Source: Oscillospiraceae bacterium
GTDB taxonomy: Bacteria; Bacillota; Clostridia; Oscillospirales; CAG-272
Direction: 5' to 3'
Length of the DNA: 42,245 bases
NCBI GenBank assembly: GCA_015064285.1
Contig: SVSN01000020.1
Coordinates: forward strand, 1 to 42,245
The first letter of the stretch is position 1, and each line of letters begins with the position of its first letter. The notes beneath the pieces were generated by a model. The model worked only from the letters and a program-made list of their open reading frames with translations. It was not told the DNA's origin and did no database searches. The position numbers were made by a program, and so were the translations under genes. Positions 23,622 through 32,015 of the stretch are shown one piece after another.

Positions 23622-23668
23622 AATGCAGTATTTCCGCAGAAGTTCTGTGGGGTATTGCATTTTTTTGC
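23622..23668 (+). terminator. typA terminator overlapping the next promoter
   Basis: AAATGCAGTA pairs with TATTGCATTT around an inner CCGCAGAA/TTCTGTGG stem, followed by T. Its 3' arm contains the TTGCAT -35 box of the next gene. Confidence 0.8.
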
Positions 23669-23682
23669 GGCTGTGTTATACT
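23655..23682 (+). promoter_or_regulatory. Promoter of the nucleoside hydrolase-like gene
   Basis: TTGCAT (23655-23660), 16-bp spacer, TATACT (23677-23682), partly inside the typA terminator. Confidence 0.7.
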
Positions 23683-23714
23683 CGGTACAGAATAAAATGC
23701 TGACGGAGGCTTGT

Positions 23715-24674
23715 ATGAATACACCTGTGAAGATCATTTTTGATACCGATATTGGCTGGGACTGCGATGATGCGGGGGCGCTGGCTATGCTGCACAGACT
23801 GTGCGACAAGGGAGAAGCGGAGTTGTTGGCGGTGACTCACTGTATGGCAAACCCCTGGCTGGCCGGATGTATTGACGCCATCAACCGGTTTTACGGCAGG
23901 GAAGTGCCGGTGGGGATCAATTATGAGGTACAGAAGCCGGAAGACAAAGGGGTATATGCCGGTGCGCTCTGCGAAGGCTTTCCCAACAGGTATCCGGCAG
24001 AGACATGGGGGACGGACAAAGCGGCTCCCGATACGCTGACGGTACTGCGCAGAACACTGGCGGAAGCTGAGGACGGCAGTGTAACGCTGGTGGTGACGGG
24101 GAATCTTTGGTCTATGGCAAGACTGGCGGTCAGCGGGCCGGACGAAATCTCTCCCATGACCGGAAAAGAGATGATCGCCCGGAAACTGGCAAGGACAGTG
24201 CTGATGGGGGGACGGTTCTTTGAATCCTGGCCCATGCCCATTTACGCCGCCATCCAGCCCATCGGAGATCCTTCCACCTGGGAGTGGAACATTTACGGCA
24301 GCGGTCTGGAAACGGCGCGGACGGCTTTTGACAACTGGTGCGGTGAACTGGTGTTGTCTAGCTTTGAAATCGGTACCTACATTGTGACTATGCAGGGCTA
24401 TCCCTCCAGAGCGGCGGCTGGCGATCCTGTGGCGCTGGCATATGAACTGCACAACAAAGGGACAGGCCGGAACAGCTGGGATCACACTGCCATGCTGGAA
24501 GCGATCCGTCCGGGCGTTTACTGGAATTACCACGCAAACGGCCGGATCTGGGTAGACGAAAATCTGGTGACCCACTGGAAACCGGACGAAACCTGCCGCC
24601 ACACCTACCTCCTGCCGAAAGCCGATTATGAGGACATCCGTCAGGTAATCGATGATCTGGTGGACGGGAAGTAA
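23715..24674 (+). CDS. Nucleoside hydrolase-like protein (IunH superfamily), 319 aa
   Basis: The N-terminal motif IIFDTDIGWDCDDAGALAML is the Ca2+-binding Asp cluster of the inosine-uridine nucleoside hydrolase fold (usual form DTDPGxDD). VTGNLWSMARL and a late WDHTAML segment add further active-site-like positions. Members cleave N-glycosidic bonds of nucleosides or related ribosides in the cytosol; the extra Cys in the motif suggests a distinct subgroup. GGAGG precedes ATG 23715; a longer frame upstream would run through the promoter. Single gene. Confidence 0.85.
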   Translation: MNTPVKIIFDTDIGWDCDDAGALAMLHRLCDKGEAELLAVTHCMANPWLAGCIDAINRFYGREVPVGINYEVQKPEDKGVYAGALCEGFPNRYPAETWGTDKAAPDTLTVLRRTLAEAEDGSVTLVVTGNLWSMARLAVSGPDEISPMTGKEMIARKLARTVLMGGRFFESWPMPIYAAIQPIGDPSTWEWNIYGSGLETARTAFDNWCGELVLSSFEIGTYIVTMQGYPSRAAAGDPVALAYELHNKGTGRNSWDHTAMLEAIRPGVYWNYHANGRIWVDENLVTHWKPDETCRHTYLLPKADYEDIRQVIDDLVDGK

Positions 24675-24681
24675 ATGGCAG

Positions 24682-24710
24682 GTAAGAAATAAGAAGTAAG
24701 AGGTAAGAAA
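24682..24710 (+). repeat. Heptameric RTAAGAR repeat array 1
   Basis: Four tandem units: GTAAGAA, ATAAGAA, GTAAGAG, GTAAGAA. It follows the nucleoside hydrolase stop. Related arrays are at 24764-24798 (opposite strand) and 33050-33080. Confidence 0.7.
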
Positions 24711-24714
24711 TTCC

Positions 24715-24763
24715 AAAAGTGCAGTACGGTGATCTCCCGGGAGAGATGATGTACTGCACTTTT
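24715..24763. terminator. Bidirectional terminator between convergent genes
   Basis: AAAAGTGCAGTAC (24715-24727) pairs with GTACTGCACTTTT (24751-24763). Confidence 0.85.
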
Positions 24764-24798
24764 ATACTTCTTATTTCTTATCTCTTGCTTCTTACTTT
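24764..24798 (-). repeat. Heptameric RTAAGAR repeat array 2
   Basis: On the minus strand: GTAAGAA, GCAAGAG, ATAAGAA, ATAAGAA. With array 1 and the central hairpin it makes a ~117-bp imperfect palindrome. Confidence 0.7.
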
Positions 24799-24807
24799 TC
24801 TGCGTGA

Positions 24808-25623
24808 TCAGAGCTTCCATTCGCCTTCGCGCCAGCCCAGCCGTTTCAGCATTTCCATCAGTTTGGCCGGTTCGTTGGAGGTGAAGAGATCAGCGCCCCG
24901 TTCGCAGCCCATTTTTACATGCTCTTCCAGACGGACGCCCGCGCCCAGCCAGGTCTGGCAGCCGTCTGCCCTGACCGCATCAAAGATTTCCATTGCCCCT
25001 ACGGCACAGGCATTGCCCGCACTGTCGCGGCCTTCATCAAACAGGCATACGCAGTACATAGGCATGGGATAGGTTTCTCCGAGGATGCTGTAGGGATGGA
25101 ATCCGTGGAGCTTGAACCGTCCGTTCCATTTTTCCTGTACATAGTTCAGCAGTTTTCCATCGAAGCTGTTGACCACGCAGCGGTCTTCCAGTCCGTATTC
25201 TTTGATCAGAGCGATGGTACGGTCACAGCTTTCCATGGCCCATTCTTCCCCTTCCCGGAAGTAGTCCTTGAACTCAAAGTTGAAGGTCATTTTGGTGTAT
25301 CCGGCACCGTCCATGGCTTTGGTCAGCTCCAGAAATTCCCGGAAGGTGGGAACCCGCACACAGGCGAATTTTGGATCCTTTTTGATCCCGGCATCGGCTT
25401 TTTTGATTTCTGCCAGGGTCAGATCCCGGATTCTGCCGGTCATGTCGGTGGTTCTGTCCAGCCGGTCATCGTGGATGATCACAATTTCCTTATCTTTGGT
25501 CATGTGCAGATCCAGCTCGATCATGTCCGCACAGATCTCATAGGCGGAACGGAAGGCGGGCAGAGTGTTTTCCGGATAACCGTCGATATTACCACGGTGC
25601 GCCGCTACGGGAATGTATTTCAT
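24808..25623 (-). CDS. Glycerophosphodiester phosphodiesterase, 271 aa
   Basis: The GDPD signature is present: AAHRGNIDGYPENTLPAF near the N-terminus with catalytic His and Arg. It is followed by MIELDLHMTKDKEIVIIHDD (Glu, Asp and second His). GDPDs split glycerophosphodiesters to glycerol-3-phosphate and an alcohol. No signal peptide, so it is the cytosolic UgpQ-like type. AGGAGG before the ATG. It is the last gene of the four-gene operon 28845-24808, 42 nt after the HAD gene. Confidence 0.92.
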   Translation of the reverse strand: MKYIPVAAHRGNIDGYPENTLPAFRSAYEICADMIELDLHMTKDKEIVIIHDDRLDRTTDMTGRIRDLTLAEIKKADAGIKKDPKFACVRVPTFREFLELTKAMDGAGYTKMTFNFEFKDYFREGEEWAMESCDRTIALIKEYGLEDRCVVNSFDGKLLNYVQEKWNGRFKLHGFHPYSILGETYPMPMYCVCLFDEGRDSAGNACAVGAMEIFDAVRADGCQTWLGAGVRLEEHVKMGCERGADLFTSNEPAKLMEMLKRLGWREGEWKL

Positions 25624-25665
25624 ATGGCTTCCTCCTGTATGTTCAGATGTCGGATGTATAATTGT

Positions 25666-26328
25666 TTACAGATCAAACCCCATACTGCGGAAATATGCTG
25701 ACAGCATGGCCGGTTTTTCCACAAAGGCATCGGCAAGTCCCTGTTCACGGAACTGTTCTGCCGTGTAGGTACCGCCTATGGCGATGGTGTATGCGCCTGC
25801 CGCTTTTCCGGAGGCTACGCCTGCGAGAGTGTCGTCTACCACTACACATTCATCCGGCGAAATGCCCAGCACCGTGGCACCTTTCAGATAGATGTCCGGG
25901 TAAGGCTTGTTCCGGGTGACATCATTGGCGGAAAGGATGGCGTTGAAATCGTCTGTGGTCAGTCCCAGCGCCCGGAGATTGTGGAGTACCTTGGGCAGCT
26001 CCGCACCGGAACAGAGAGCATGGGGAATTTTCGCCCGGACGACATCACGGATCATGTCTGCCGCCCCCGGGATACAGTTTGCCGCACCGATATTTTTACC
26101 GTATACCGCATAGGTGTGCGCTTTCATTTCCGGTACGTATACAAAACCATGGTTCCGTACCACGCCGCCGATGTACAGTTCTTCTCCCTTGCCGACGAAA
26201 GGAAAATAGTCTTCCGGTTTGGTGCGGATGCCGAAATGTCCCAGCGCTTCCACGGTGGAGAGGGCCATTACTTCTTCGGAGTCGATCAGAACTCCGTCCA
26301 TGTCAAATAGAATTGCCTTGTACTTCAT
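25666..26328 (-). CDS. HAD-superfamily phosphatase (beta-phosphoglucomutase-like), 220 aa
   Basis: Motif I ILFDMDGVLIDSEE (nucleophile and acid Asp near residues 9 and 11), motif II around ALCSGA, motif III Lys in RNKPYPDIYLKG and motif IV VVVDDTLAGVASG are in order. A cap domain lies between motifs I and II. Such enzymes dephosphorylate sugar phosphates or act as phosphomutases. The gene is 9 nt after the dehydrogenase and shares its operon, so a phosphorylated product of that pathway is a possible substrate. Confidence 0.9.
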   Translation of the reverse strand: MKYKAILFDMDGVLIDSEEVMALSTVEALGHFGIRTKPEDYFPFVGKGEELYIGGVVRNHGFVYVPEMKAHTYAVYGKNIGAANCIPGAADMIRDVVRAKIPHALCSGAELPKVLHNLRALGLTTDDFNAILSANDVTRNKPYPDIYLKGATVLGISPDECVVVDDTLAGVASGKAAGAYTIAIGGTYTAEQFREQGLADAFVEKPAMLSAYFRSMGFDL

Positions 26329-26337
26329 GTTTTTTCC

Positions 26338-27351
26338 TTATTTTTTAATATTTGCTGCTGCGCGGGTCATGTGTCTGGCGTATTCCCATGGGATTTCATT
26401 TTCCAGCACTGCCTTTTCGCCGTCTTTCATATATGTCCGCAGATCCCGGATCAGTGCCAGGGTTACGTGTTCCCGGATGTCAAGGGTGGGGCCGCCTTTG
26501 TGGGGAACCAGTATGATATTTTCGCATCCTCTGAGGCAGGAATCCATGGGCAGGGGTTCCTTTTCAAATACGTCCAGGATGGCACGGATCCGGCCTGCCC
26601 TGGCGGCTTCTGCCAGATCTTCTTCCACAATGATGGGACCACGGGCGGTGTTGACGAACAGGGCATCCTGCTTCATCATGCCGAAGTACTGCTTGCCGAT
26701 CATGTGCCAGGTGTCGTCCCGGAGAGATTCGTGGAGGGTTACAATATCGCTTTCGGCAAACAGGGTATCCATGTCGCATTTTTCGGCACGGTACTCCGCT
26801 TCGTCTTCCGGACGGAACCAGTCGGAGCAGATCAGCACCCGGCATTCAAACGCCTGCAGCATCTTGGCCAGATACTTGGCGATCATGCCGAAGCCGATAA
26901 TACCGATGGTCTTGAAACGGATCCCATCGCTGGGATAAAAGGGAGCCCAGCCGGACTCTGCCGTTTCGTTGATCAGCTTCACCAGTCTGCGCTGTGCCAG
27001 CAGGATATAGCCAATGGTGCCTTCCGCTACGGAATTGGCGTACAGCTGGTTGCCGCTGAGCATATGAATCCCTTTTTCGGCCACCGTTTCCGTCATCTGT
27101 TCCGCTACGCTGCCGCCGGTGTAGCACACCATTTTCAGCTGGTCTGCACCCGAGAGCATATCTTCGTCCAGCCGGGGCAGTCCCCAGCTTCCGAACAGCA
27201 CATCCACGCCGGGCAGAGCGTCCCGCAACTGGTCACGGGTGAAAGTGCCTTCTCTGACATTGCCGCAGGCCCGCAGTTCTGCCATGACCCGGTCGGTAAA
27301 GAAGGTTTTCTGGATTTCGTCATTGGAAATGCGGTTTATCAGAATTTCCAT
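26338..27351 (-). CDS. D-isomer-specific 2-hydroxyacid dehydrogenase family protein, 337 aa
   Basis: The NAD-binding Rossmann motif IGIIGFGMIAKYLAKML has an Ala at the third glycine-type position. The catalytic Arg (NTARGPIIVEEDL), Glu (DVFEKEPLP) and His (LVPHKGGPT) are all present. The family oxidises or reduces 2-hydroxy or 2-keto acids, including phosphoglycerate and sugar acids. It lies between the solute-binding lipoprotein and the HAD gene with gaps of 15 and 9 nt. An imported sugar acid is a plausible but unproven substrate. Confidence 0.92.
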   Translation of the reverse strand: MEILINRISNDEIQKTFFTDRVMAELRACGNVREGTFTRDQLRDALPGVDVLFGSWGLPRLDEDMLSGADQLKMVCYTGGSVAEQMTETVAEKGIHMLSGNQLYANSVAEGTIGYILLAQRRLVKLINETAESGWAPFYPSDGIRFKTIGIIGFGMIAKYLAKMLQAFECRVLICSDWFRPEDEAEYRAEKCDMDTLFAESDIVTLHESLRDDTWHMIGKQYFGMMKQDALFVNTARGPIIVEEDLAEAARAGRIRAILDVFEKEPLPMDSCLRGCENIILVPHKGGPTLDIREHVTLALIRDLRTYMKDGEKAVLENEIPWEYARHMTRAAANIKK

Positions 27352-27366
27352 GGGGTATTTCCTTTC

Positions 27367-28845
27367 TTATTCAAAGGCTTCCAGAACTGCTTCGTACTGG
27401 GTGAGGGCTTTGGGTTCCAGTGCGGCGTAGGCGGAAGCAAAATCGGTGCTCTGTTTCGACATCATGGAGGAGATCAGCGTGGCCATACCCACATTGCCGT
27501 CGTACACCATGCCGAAGTCGATGTAGGTACTTTCTCTGAGCAGATCGAATACCTGCGAGGTCAGCTGGTCACGGGAATACTTTTTCTTCATGGAAGCTTC
27601 AAAGAAAGCGGTGATGACCTTCCGGTTTCCTTCAAAGGACAGGGCGTCAAAGATGACAGAGGCAAATTCCTTGTCGGACACGGAGGAAGGAATGCCGAAT
27701 ACCATGGACGAAGCGGGGCTGATGATGGTATAATAGGACTGCTGGGCTTCGTCATACTTGGGCATGGGCAGGACAATGTAGGTGTCTTCCATCTCACGCA
27801 TATAGTTGGGGGCGTGCATGATGATAGCGGTCAGAAACAGAATCTGTCCGTTTGCGAACATGGTGGTCTGCATAACCCCATCGGTCAGCAGGCAGGAGCG
27901 GTTTTCCTGATAGAACAGGTCATACAGCCGTTCCACGATGGAAATCTGCCGTTCCGTGTTCAGATTCAGCACAGGCTTTCCGTTTTCCATCCGGGTAGTG
28001 AAGGATTCCATACCGTACTGCAGAGTCAGGGGCGTATCACTGCTGGTGTGATTCAGGGTGTAATAGAAACCGTTGCCGTAGATGTCGTTTTCGTCATACT
28101 TACCGTCCCCGTTTACATCGGTGGTGACATTGGAAGCGTATCCCAGGAATTTATCCCAGGTCCAGCCGCCTTCCAGCGCGGTTTCGCCCAGATCCGGGAT
28201 ATCGTACTTCTGTCCCATGGTGGTGTTGTAAAACATCCCATATGTACAGGACAGGGAAATACAGGTCATGTCGGAGTAGAATATGGACTGGTCGCCGTCT
28301 ATATTCAGTGCTTTGTTCAGATGGGCGGGATACCAGGGATTGTCCAGGTTCTGCCAGGTCAGCTCACTCGCCGGAATGAACAGCGGATCCTGAATGGCGG
28401 CGTTGGAGGTTTCTCTCAGAAAGCCGGATACCAGATCATAGGCGTCGTCTCCGCTCATGATCACGTTTCTGGCTGCCTTGACAAATCCGTTGGAATCTGC
28501 AGGCATTTCATGGATGATCCTTATATCAAAGGTTTCCTCCACGATCAGGTTCCGTTCGTAGGCACCGTCCATGATGATATCCCCTGTGGCTTCCTCGGTG
28601 ATGAACTGGCCGGGGATGTAGCGGGTACCGGTGCTGGGGGTGGCAACGGTAAAGCTGCGGCCGTCGTAGGTGTCGGCAGGGAGATAGCTGTAGGCGGTGT
28701 ATTCGGTTTCTGTTTCGGTTTCCGTGACGGATTCGGTTTCTGCCGCAGATTCGGTTTCAGCCGGATCGGCCGCGGTATCTCCGCAGGAAGCAAAGAGCGG
28801 GGCAAGCATAGCAAGGAGGAGCAGGATGGAAAGATGTTTTTTCAT
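27367..28845 (-). CDS. Extracellular solute-binding lipoprotein of an ABC importer, 492 aa
   Basis: A signal peptide (MKKHLSILLLLAMLAPLFAS) ends at Cys21 in an FASC lipobox, followed by an acidic Thr/Glu linker (TETETETEY) that tethers the protein outside. The body matches bacterial family 1-type binding proteins, with a Trp-rich ligand region (WQNLDNPWYP) and a helical C-terminus. A calcium-loop-like DVNGDGKYDENDIYG occurs near residue 245, as in several clostridial homologues. No permease or ATPase gene adjoins it, so it must share a transporter encoded elsewhere. Promoter at 28894-28922; AAGGAG ribosome site. Confidence 0.88.
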   Translation of the reverse strand: MKKHLSILLLLAMLAPLFASCGDTAADPAETESAAETESVTETETETEYTAYSYLPADTYDGRSFTVATPSTGTRYIPGQFITEEATGDIIMDGAYERNLIVEETFDIRIIHEMPADSNGFVKAARNVIMSGDDAYDLVSGFLRETSNAAIQDPLFIPASELTWQNLDNPWYPAHLNKALNIDGDQSIFYSDMTCISLSCTYGMFYNTTMGQKYDIPDLGETALEGGWTWDKFLGYASNVTTDVNGDGKYDENDIYGNGFYYTLNHTSSDTPLTLQYGMESFTTRMENGKPVLNLNTERQISIVERLYDLFYQENRSCLLTDGVMQTTMFANGQILFLTAIIMHAPNYMREMEDTYIVLPMPKYDEAQQSYYTIISPASSMVFGIPSSVSDKEFASVIFDALSFEGNRKVITAFFEASMKKKYSRDQLTSQVFDLLRESTYIDFGMVYDGNVGMATLISSMMSKQSTDFASAYAALEPKALTQYEAVLEAFE

Positions 28846-28893
28846 GATGGACTCCTTTTATATACTGTATAAATTTTACGGTTTTACAGGGTC

Positions 28894-28922
28894 ATTATAT
28901 CACAGAATCCACAGCAATACAA
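28894..28922 (-). promoter_or_regulatory. Promoter of the lipoprotein operon
   Basis: TTGTAT (28917-28922), 17-bp spacer, TATAAT (28894-28899) on the minus strand. Confidence 0.8.
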
Positions 28923-29044
28923 GTATGGGCGGTGTGAGAAAGCTAAAAAATATGAAGAAATTTTTGATTCCGCATTAACCGACCGGCGGGATCGGGTACT
29001 ATAGGAATGAAGATCTTCAATACACCGTTTTCAGGGAGGAAAAC

Positions 29045-30592
29045 ATGGACAGAGAAACAGCGGCTGCCTTTGCGGCGGAGCATATGAAAACTATTTTTGC
29101 ATACGCGCTCCACCGGGTATCTGACAGGGAGGATGCAGAGGATCTGGCGGGAGATATCGTGGTGGCTGTGCTGGAAAATGCGGATCAGCTGAAAAACGAA
29201 AGGGCATTTTACGGCTGGTTCTGGGCGGTGGCGGCCAATACGGTGAAAAAATACTACCGGAAGAAGAAAAAGCGTCCGACAGAATCTGCCGAAGAAGAAA
29301 CGGCGGACGAAGATGCAGATCCGGCGGAGGCGCTGATTCTCCGGGAGGAAACGTCTCTTCTGCGCAGGGAACTGGCACTTCTGGCTAAAGGGTACCGGGA
29401 GTGCACTGTAGCGTACTATTTTGACGGCCTGTCCTGCAGCGATATTGCCCGGAAATACGGGTATTCCGTGGAAATGGTGAAGTATTATCTGTACAAAACA
29501 AGACGGATTCTGAAGGAGGGTTTGACCATGACAAGAGAATACGGAGAGCGAAGCTACAACCCGGCAGAGTTTTATTTCGGTACCATTTTTCAGGGAGCAT
29601 ACAATGCGGAATACCGGAATCTGTTTTCCCGTAAGCTGCCCGGGAACATTCTGTACTGTGCCTACTACACGCCTATGACCCTGCAGGAGCTTTCCCTGGA
29701 ACTGGGGGTGGCGGCGGTGTATCTGGAGGATGAGATTGAACTGCTGAAAAAATACGATCTGCTGACGGAAAGCGGCGGAAAGTATCAGACAAAGCTGTGT
29801 ATTTTCACACGGGACTTTGATACAGAGTTTTACCATGCGGCTGAGACAAAGTTTACCGGCAGACTGGGCGGTATTCTGGCTTCTGTGAAGGAAAAACTGC
29901 CTCTGATCCGGGAGGTAGGTTTTGCCGGATGCGGTATGAGTGACAACCGGCTCCTGTGGGCTTTCTGGTTCAAGCTGATGCAGGAGGGACACAACCTGTG
30001 GGAAAACCGGTATGAAGTTACCTATCCTGCCGACCTGTACGCCGGTGCCAAAGGGGTCAATTATGCTGTAGACTATGATGACCCGGATTCTGTGTATGCA
30101 TCCGGTGCCTTTGCCGGATATTATGGCCTGCGGGAGAATCTGGCGGCCTGCTTTGCCAATTTCGGCGTACTGGAGTCGAAAAACCATGCGGACAGCCCGG
30201 ACAACTGGGCGAGACTGCAGGCTCTGGCGGATAAAAGCATTACAGGTGGGGGAAATGCTCCTCTTGTGTATCTGTATGACGGGGAAATGGGACGGATTTT
30301 CCGGGATATTCTGGCAGAGGAAGCGGAGAATATGGCGGAGGTATACCGGGATCTGGCTGTGCTGGCCGGAGAGATTATGAAGAACCACGCGCCTGCTGCG
30401 GTGTCGGGGGCGGTTGACGCCGTGATCCGAAGCGTGATCTTCCACCGCACTGTGGGACTGATGGGCAAGATGGCTGCGGACAGCGGGGGGCTGCATTTGC
30501 CGGATGCGGAAGACAACCTGCCGGCGGCCATATTTCTGTACAACACGGACGAAGAGAGATCTGCCGGTCTGAAAGGGGACTGCAGCGATTGA
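29045..30592 (+). CDS. ECF-like sigma factor with a large C-terminal extension, 515 aa
   Basis: Residues about 8-80 are sigma region 2 (MKTIFAYALHRVSDREDAED and FYGWFWAVAANTVKKYYRKK). Residues about 110-160 are region 4, with helix-turn-helix DGLSCSDIARKYGYSVEMVK. About 355 residues follow that are not part of a normal ECF factor (usually ~160-190 aa). The extension starts with a winged-helix-like block (PMTLQELSLELGVAAVYLED, ELLKKYDLLTESGGKYQTKL) and continues as a mainly helical region of unknown fold. No anti-sigma gene adjoins, so the extension may be a built-in regulator. GGGAGG precedes the ATG. Terminator at 30604-30632. Confidence 0.82.
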   Translation: MDRETAAAFAAEHMKTIFAYALHRVSDREDAEDLAGDIVVAVLENADQLKNERAFYGWFWAVAANTVKKYYRKKKKRPTESAEEETADEDADPAEALILREETSLLRRELALLAKGYRECTVAYYFDGLSCSDIARKYGYSVEMVKYYLYKTRRILKEGLTMTREYGERSYNPAEFYFGTIFQGAYNAEYRNLFSRKLPGNILYCAYYTPMTLQELSLELGVAAVYLEDEIELLKKYDLLTESGGKYQTKLCIFTRDFDTEFYHAAETKFTGRLGGILASVKEKLPLIREVGFAGCGMSDNRLLWAFWFKLMQEGHNLWENRYEVTYPADLYAGAKGVNYAVDYDDPDSVYASGAFAGYYGLRENLAACFANFGVLESKNHADSPDNWARLQALADKSITGGGNAPLVYLYDGEMGRIFRDILAEEAENMAEVYRDLAVLAGEIMKNHAPAAVSGAVDAVIRSVIFHRTVGLMGKMAADSGGLHLPDAEDNLPAAIFLYNTDEERSAGLKGDCSD

Positions 30593-30603
30593 AAAGGATA
30601 AAG

Positions 30604-30632
30604 GACAGTCGGAAAACCGGCTGTCTTTTTTC
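30604..30632 (+). terminator. Terminator after the sigma-fusion gene
   Basis: GACAGTCGG-AAAA-CCGGCTGTC followed by TTTTTT. Confidence 0.85.
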
Positions 30633-30658
30633 CTGCGGTCCAAATTTTACGGATTCCC

Positions 30659-30687
30659 TTGCAGAGTATGCCGGATTGTGATATACT
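30659..30687 (+). promoter_or_regulatory. Promoter of the amidohydrolase-to-AraC operon
   Basis: TTGCAG (30659-30664), 17-bp spacer, TATACT (30682-30687). Confidence 0.75.
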
Positions 30688-30721
30688 GTGTACAGTTATG
30701 GAAACAATGGGACGGTTTTGT

Positions 30722-32014
30722 ATGACAAGAGAACAATGCAAAAAACAGATCTGCGATGCCATTGACCGGGCGGCGGACGAGATTTTCGCCATAACGGAGG
30801 AAATTCTGGCTCATCCGGAAATGGGATATCGGGAGGAGAACACATCCGCACTGGTGCGCAGGACTTTCGATACACTGGGAATCGGGTGTACATATCCCCA
30901 TGCCCTGACCGGGGTGAAGGGGAAGCTGACCGGCAGAGAACACCGGGCCAATGTCTGCATTATGGGAGAACTGGACGCGCTGAAATGCGCCGGACATCCC
31001 CATGCTGCGGCGGACGGAACGGCGCACGCCTGCGGACACCATACCCAGATTGCAGCCATGCTGGGAGCTGCTATGGGTCTTATCGGTGTGATGAACGAGC
31101 TGGATGGAGATATAACTTTCTTTGCGGTGCCTGCGGAAGAGTTCATTGATCTGGAAGGACGCCGGGCTCTGCGGGAGGAAGGAAAAATCCGCTATTTCGG
31201 CGGGAAGCAGCAGCTGATTGCCGAGGGCGCGTTTGACGATATTGATGCGGCTATGATGATCCATGCCCAGCCGGATGAAAGGGCGGCAAAACTGTACTGT
31301 AGGGGACATAATCTCGGCTTCCGGGCAAAGACCATTACGTTCCGGGGCAGAGCGGCACACGGCAGTACTCCCTGGGACGGCACCAACGCACTGAATGCGG
31401 CGGCACTGGCCATTCTGGGGATCCACAGCAACAGAGAAACCTTCCGGGACGAAGAACACATCCGGATTCACCCCATCATCACCAAGGGCGGAGATGTGGT
31501 CAATTCCGTGCCGGACGAGGTCTGCATCGACACCTATGTCAGAGGGGCGGCACTGGATGCCATCCGGAAGGGCAACGATGCGGTGAACCGTTCCGTAAGC
31601 GGTGCGGCGCAGATGATCGGTGCGGAAGTGGACTGGGAAGATCTGGCGGGGTATCTGCCCATTGCCGAATCCGAAGCCCTGTCCGCAGTGCTGGAAAAAA
31701 ATGCGGCTGGCCTGATCGGCAGGGAAAATCTGGTGTTCGGTGAGACCATTACAGGATCCACCGATGTGGGGGATCTGAGTATGCTTCTGCCGGTGATTCA
31801 GCCGTCCATGGGCGGTTTCACGGGGAATCTCCACAGCCGGGAGTTTGGTGTGGCCGATCCGGTCTCTGCCATTCTGCTGCCGGCAAAAATGATGGCCATG
31901 ACCGCAGCAGATCTGCTGTGGGACGGCGCCGCCGGGGTAAAAGCGGTGATGGATGCCTTTGTACCCGGTCTGACAAAAGAGGAATATATCCGGTATCTGG
32001 AAGGAGAAATATAA
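30722..32014 (+). CDS. M20-family amidohydrolase/peptidase, 430 aa
   Basis: Metal-binding segments of the M20 amidohydrolase group are present: IMGELDALKC, then HACGHHTQIAAMLGAA, then PAEEFIDLEGR with the catalytic Glu pair. A dimerisation-domain-like block (FRGRAAHGSTPWDGTNALNA) follows. These enzymes hydrolyse N-acyl amino acids, N-acyl sugars or peptide-like amides with two metal ions. The start at 30722 follows a weak GGGACGG; an in-frame ATG at 30698 has no ribosome site. It is the first gene of a run that ends with AraC, with 1 nt before the epimerase. Substrate unknown. Confidence 0.87.
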   Translation: MTREQCKKQICDAIDRAADEIFAITEEILAHPEMGYREENTSALVRRTFDTLGIGCTYPHALTGVKGKLTGREHRANVCIMGELDALKCAGHPHAAADGTAHACGHHTQIAAMLGAAMGLIGVMNELDGDITFFAVPAEEFIDLEGRRALREEGKIRYFGGKQQLIAEGAFDDIDAAMMIHAQPDERAAKLYCRGHNLGFRAKTITFRGRAAHGSTPWDGTNALNAAALAILGIHSNRETFRDEEHIRIHPIITKGGDVVNSVPDEVCIDTYVRGAALDAIRKGNDAVNRSVSGAAQMIGAEVDWEDLAGYLPIAESEALSAVLEKNAAGLIGRENLVFGETITGSTDVGDLSMLLPVIQPSMGGFTGNLHSREFGVADPVSAILLPAKMMAMTAADLLWDGAAGVKAVMDAFVPGLTKEEYIRYLEGEI

Positions 32015-32015
32015 T

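Noticed and set aside
26371-28872. 833-codon plus-strand frame
   Set aside because: It spans the complements of two recognisable genes (hydroxyacid dehydrogenase and lipoprotein), has no family features, and is a shadow.
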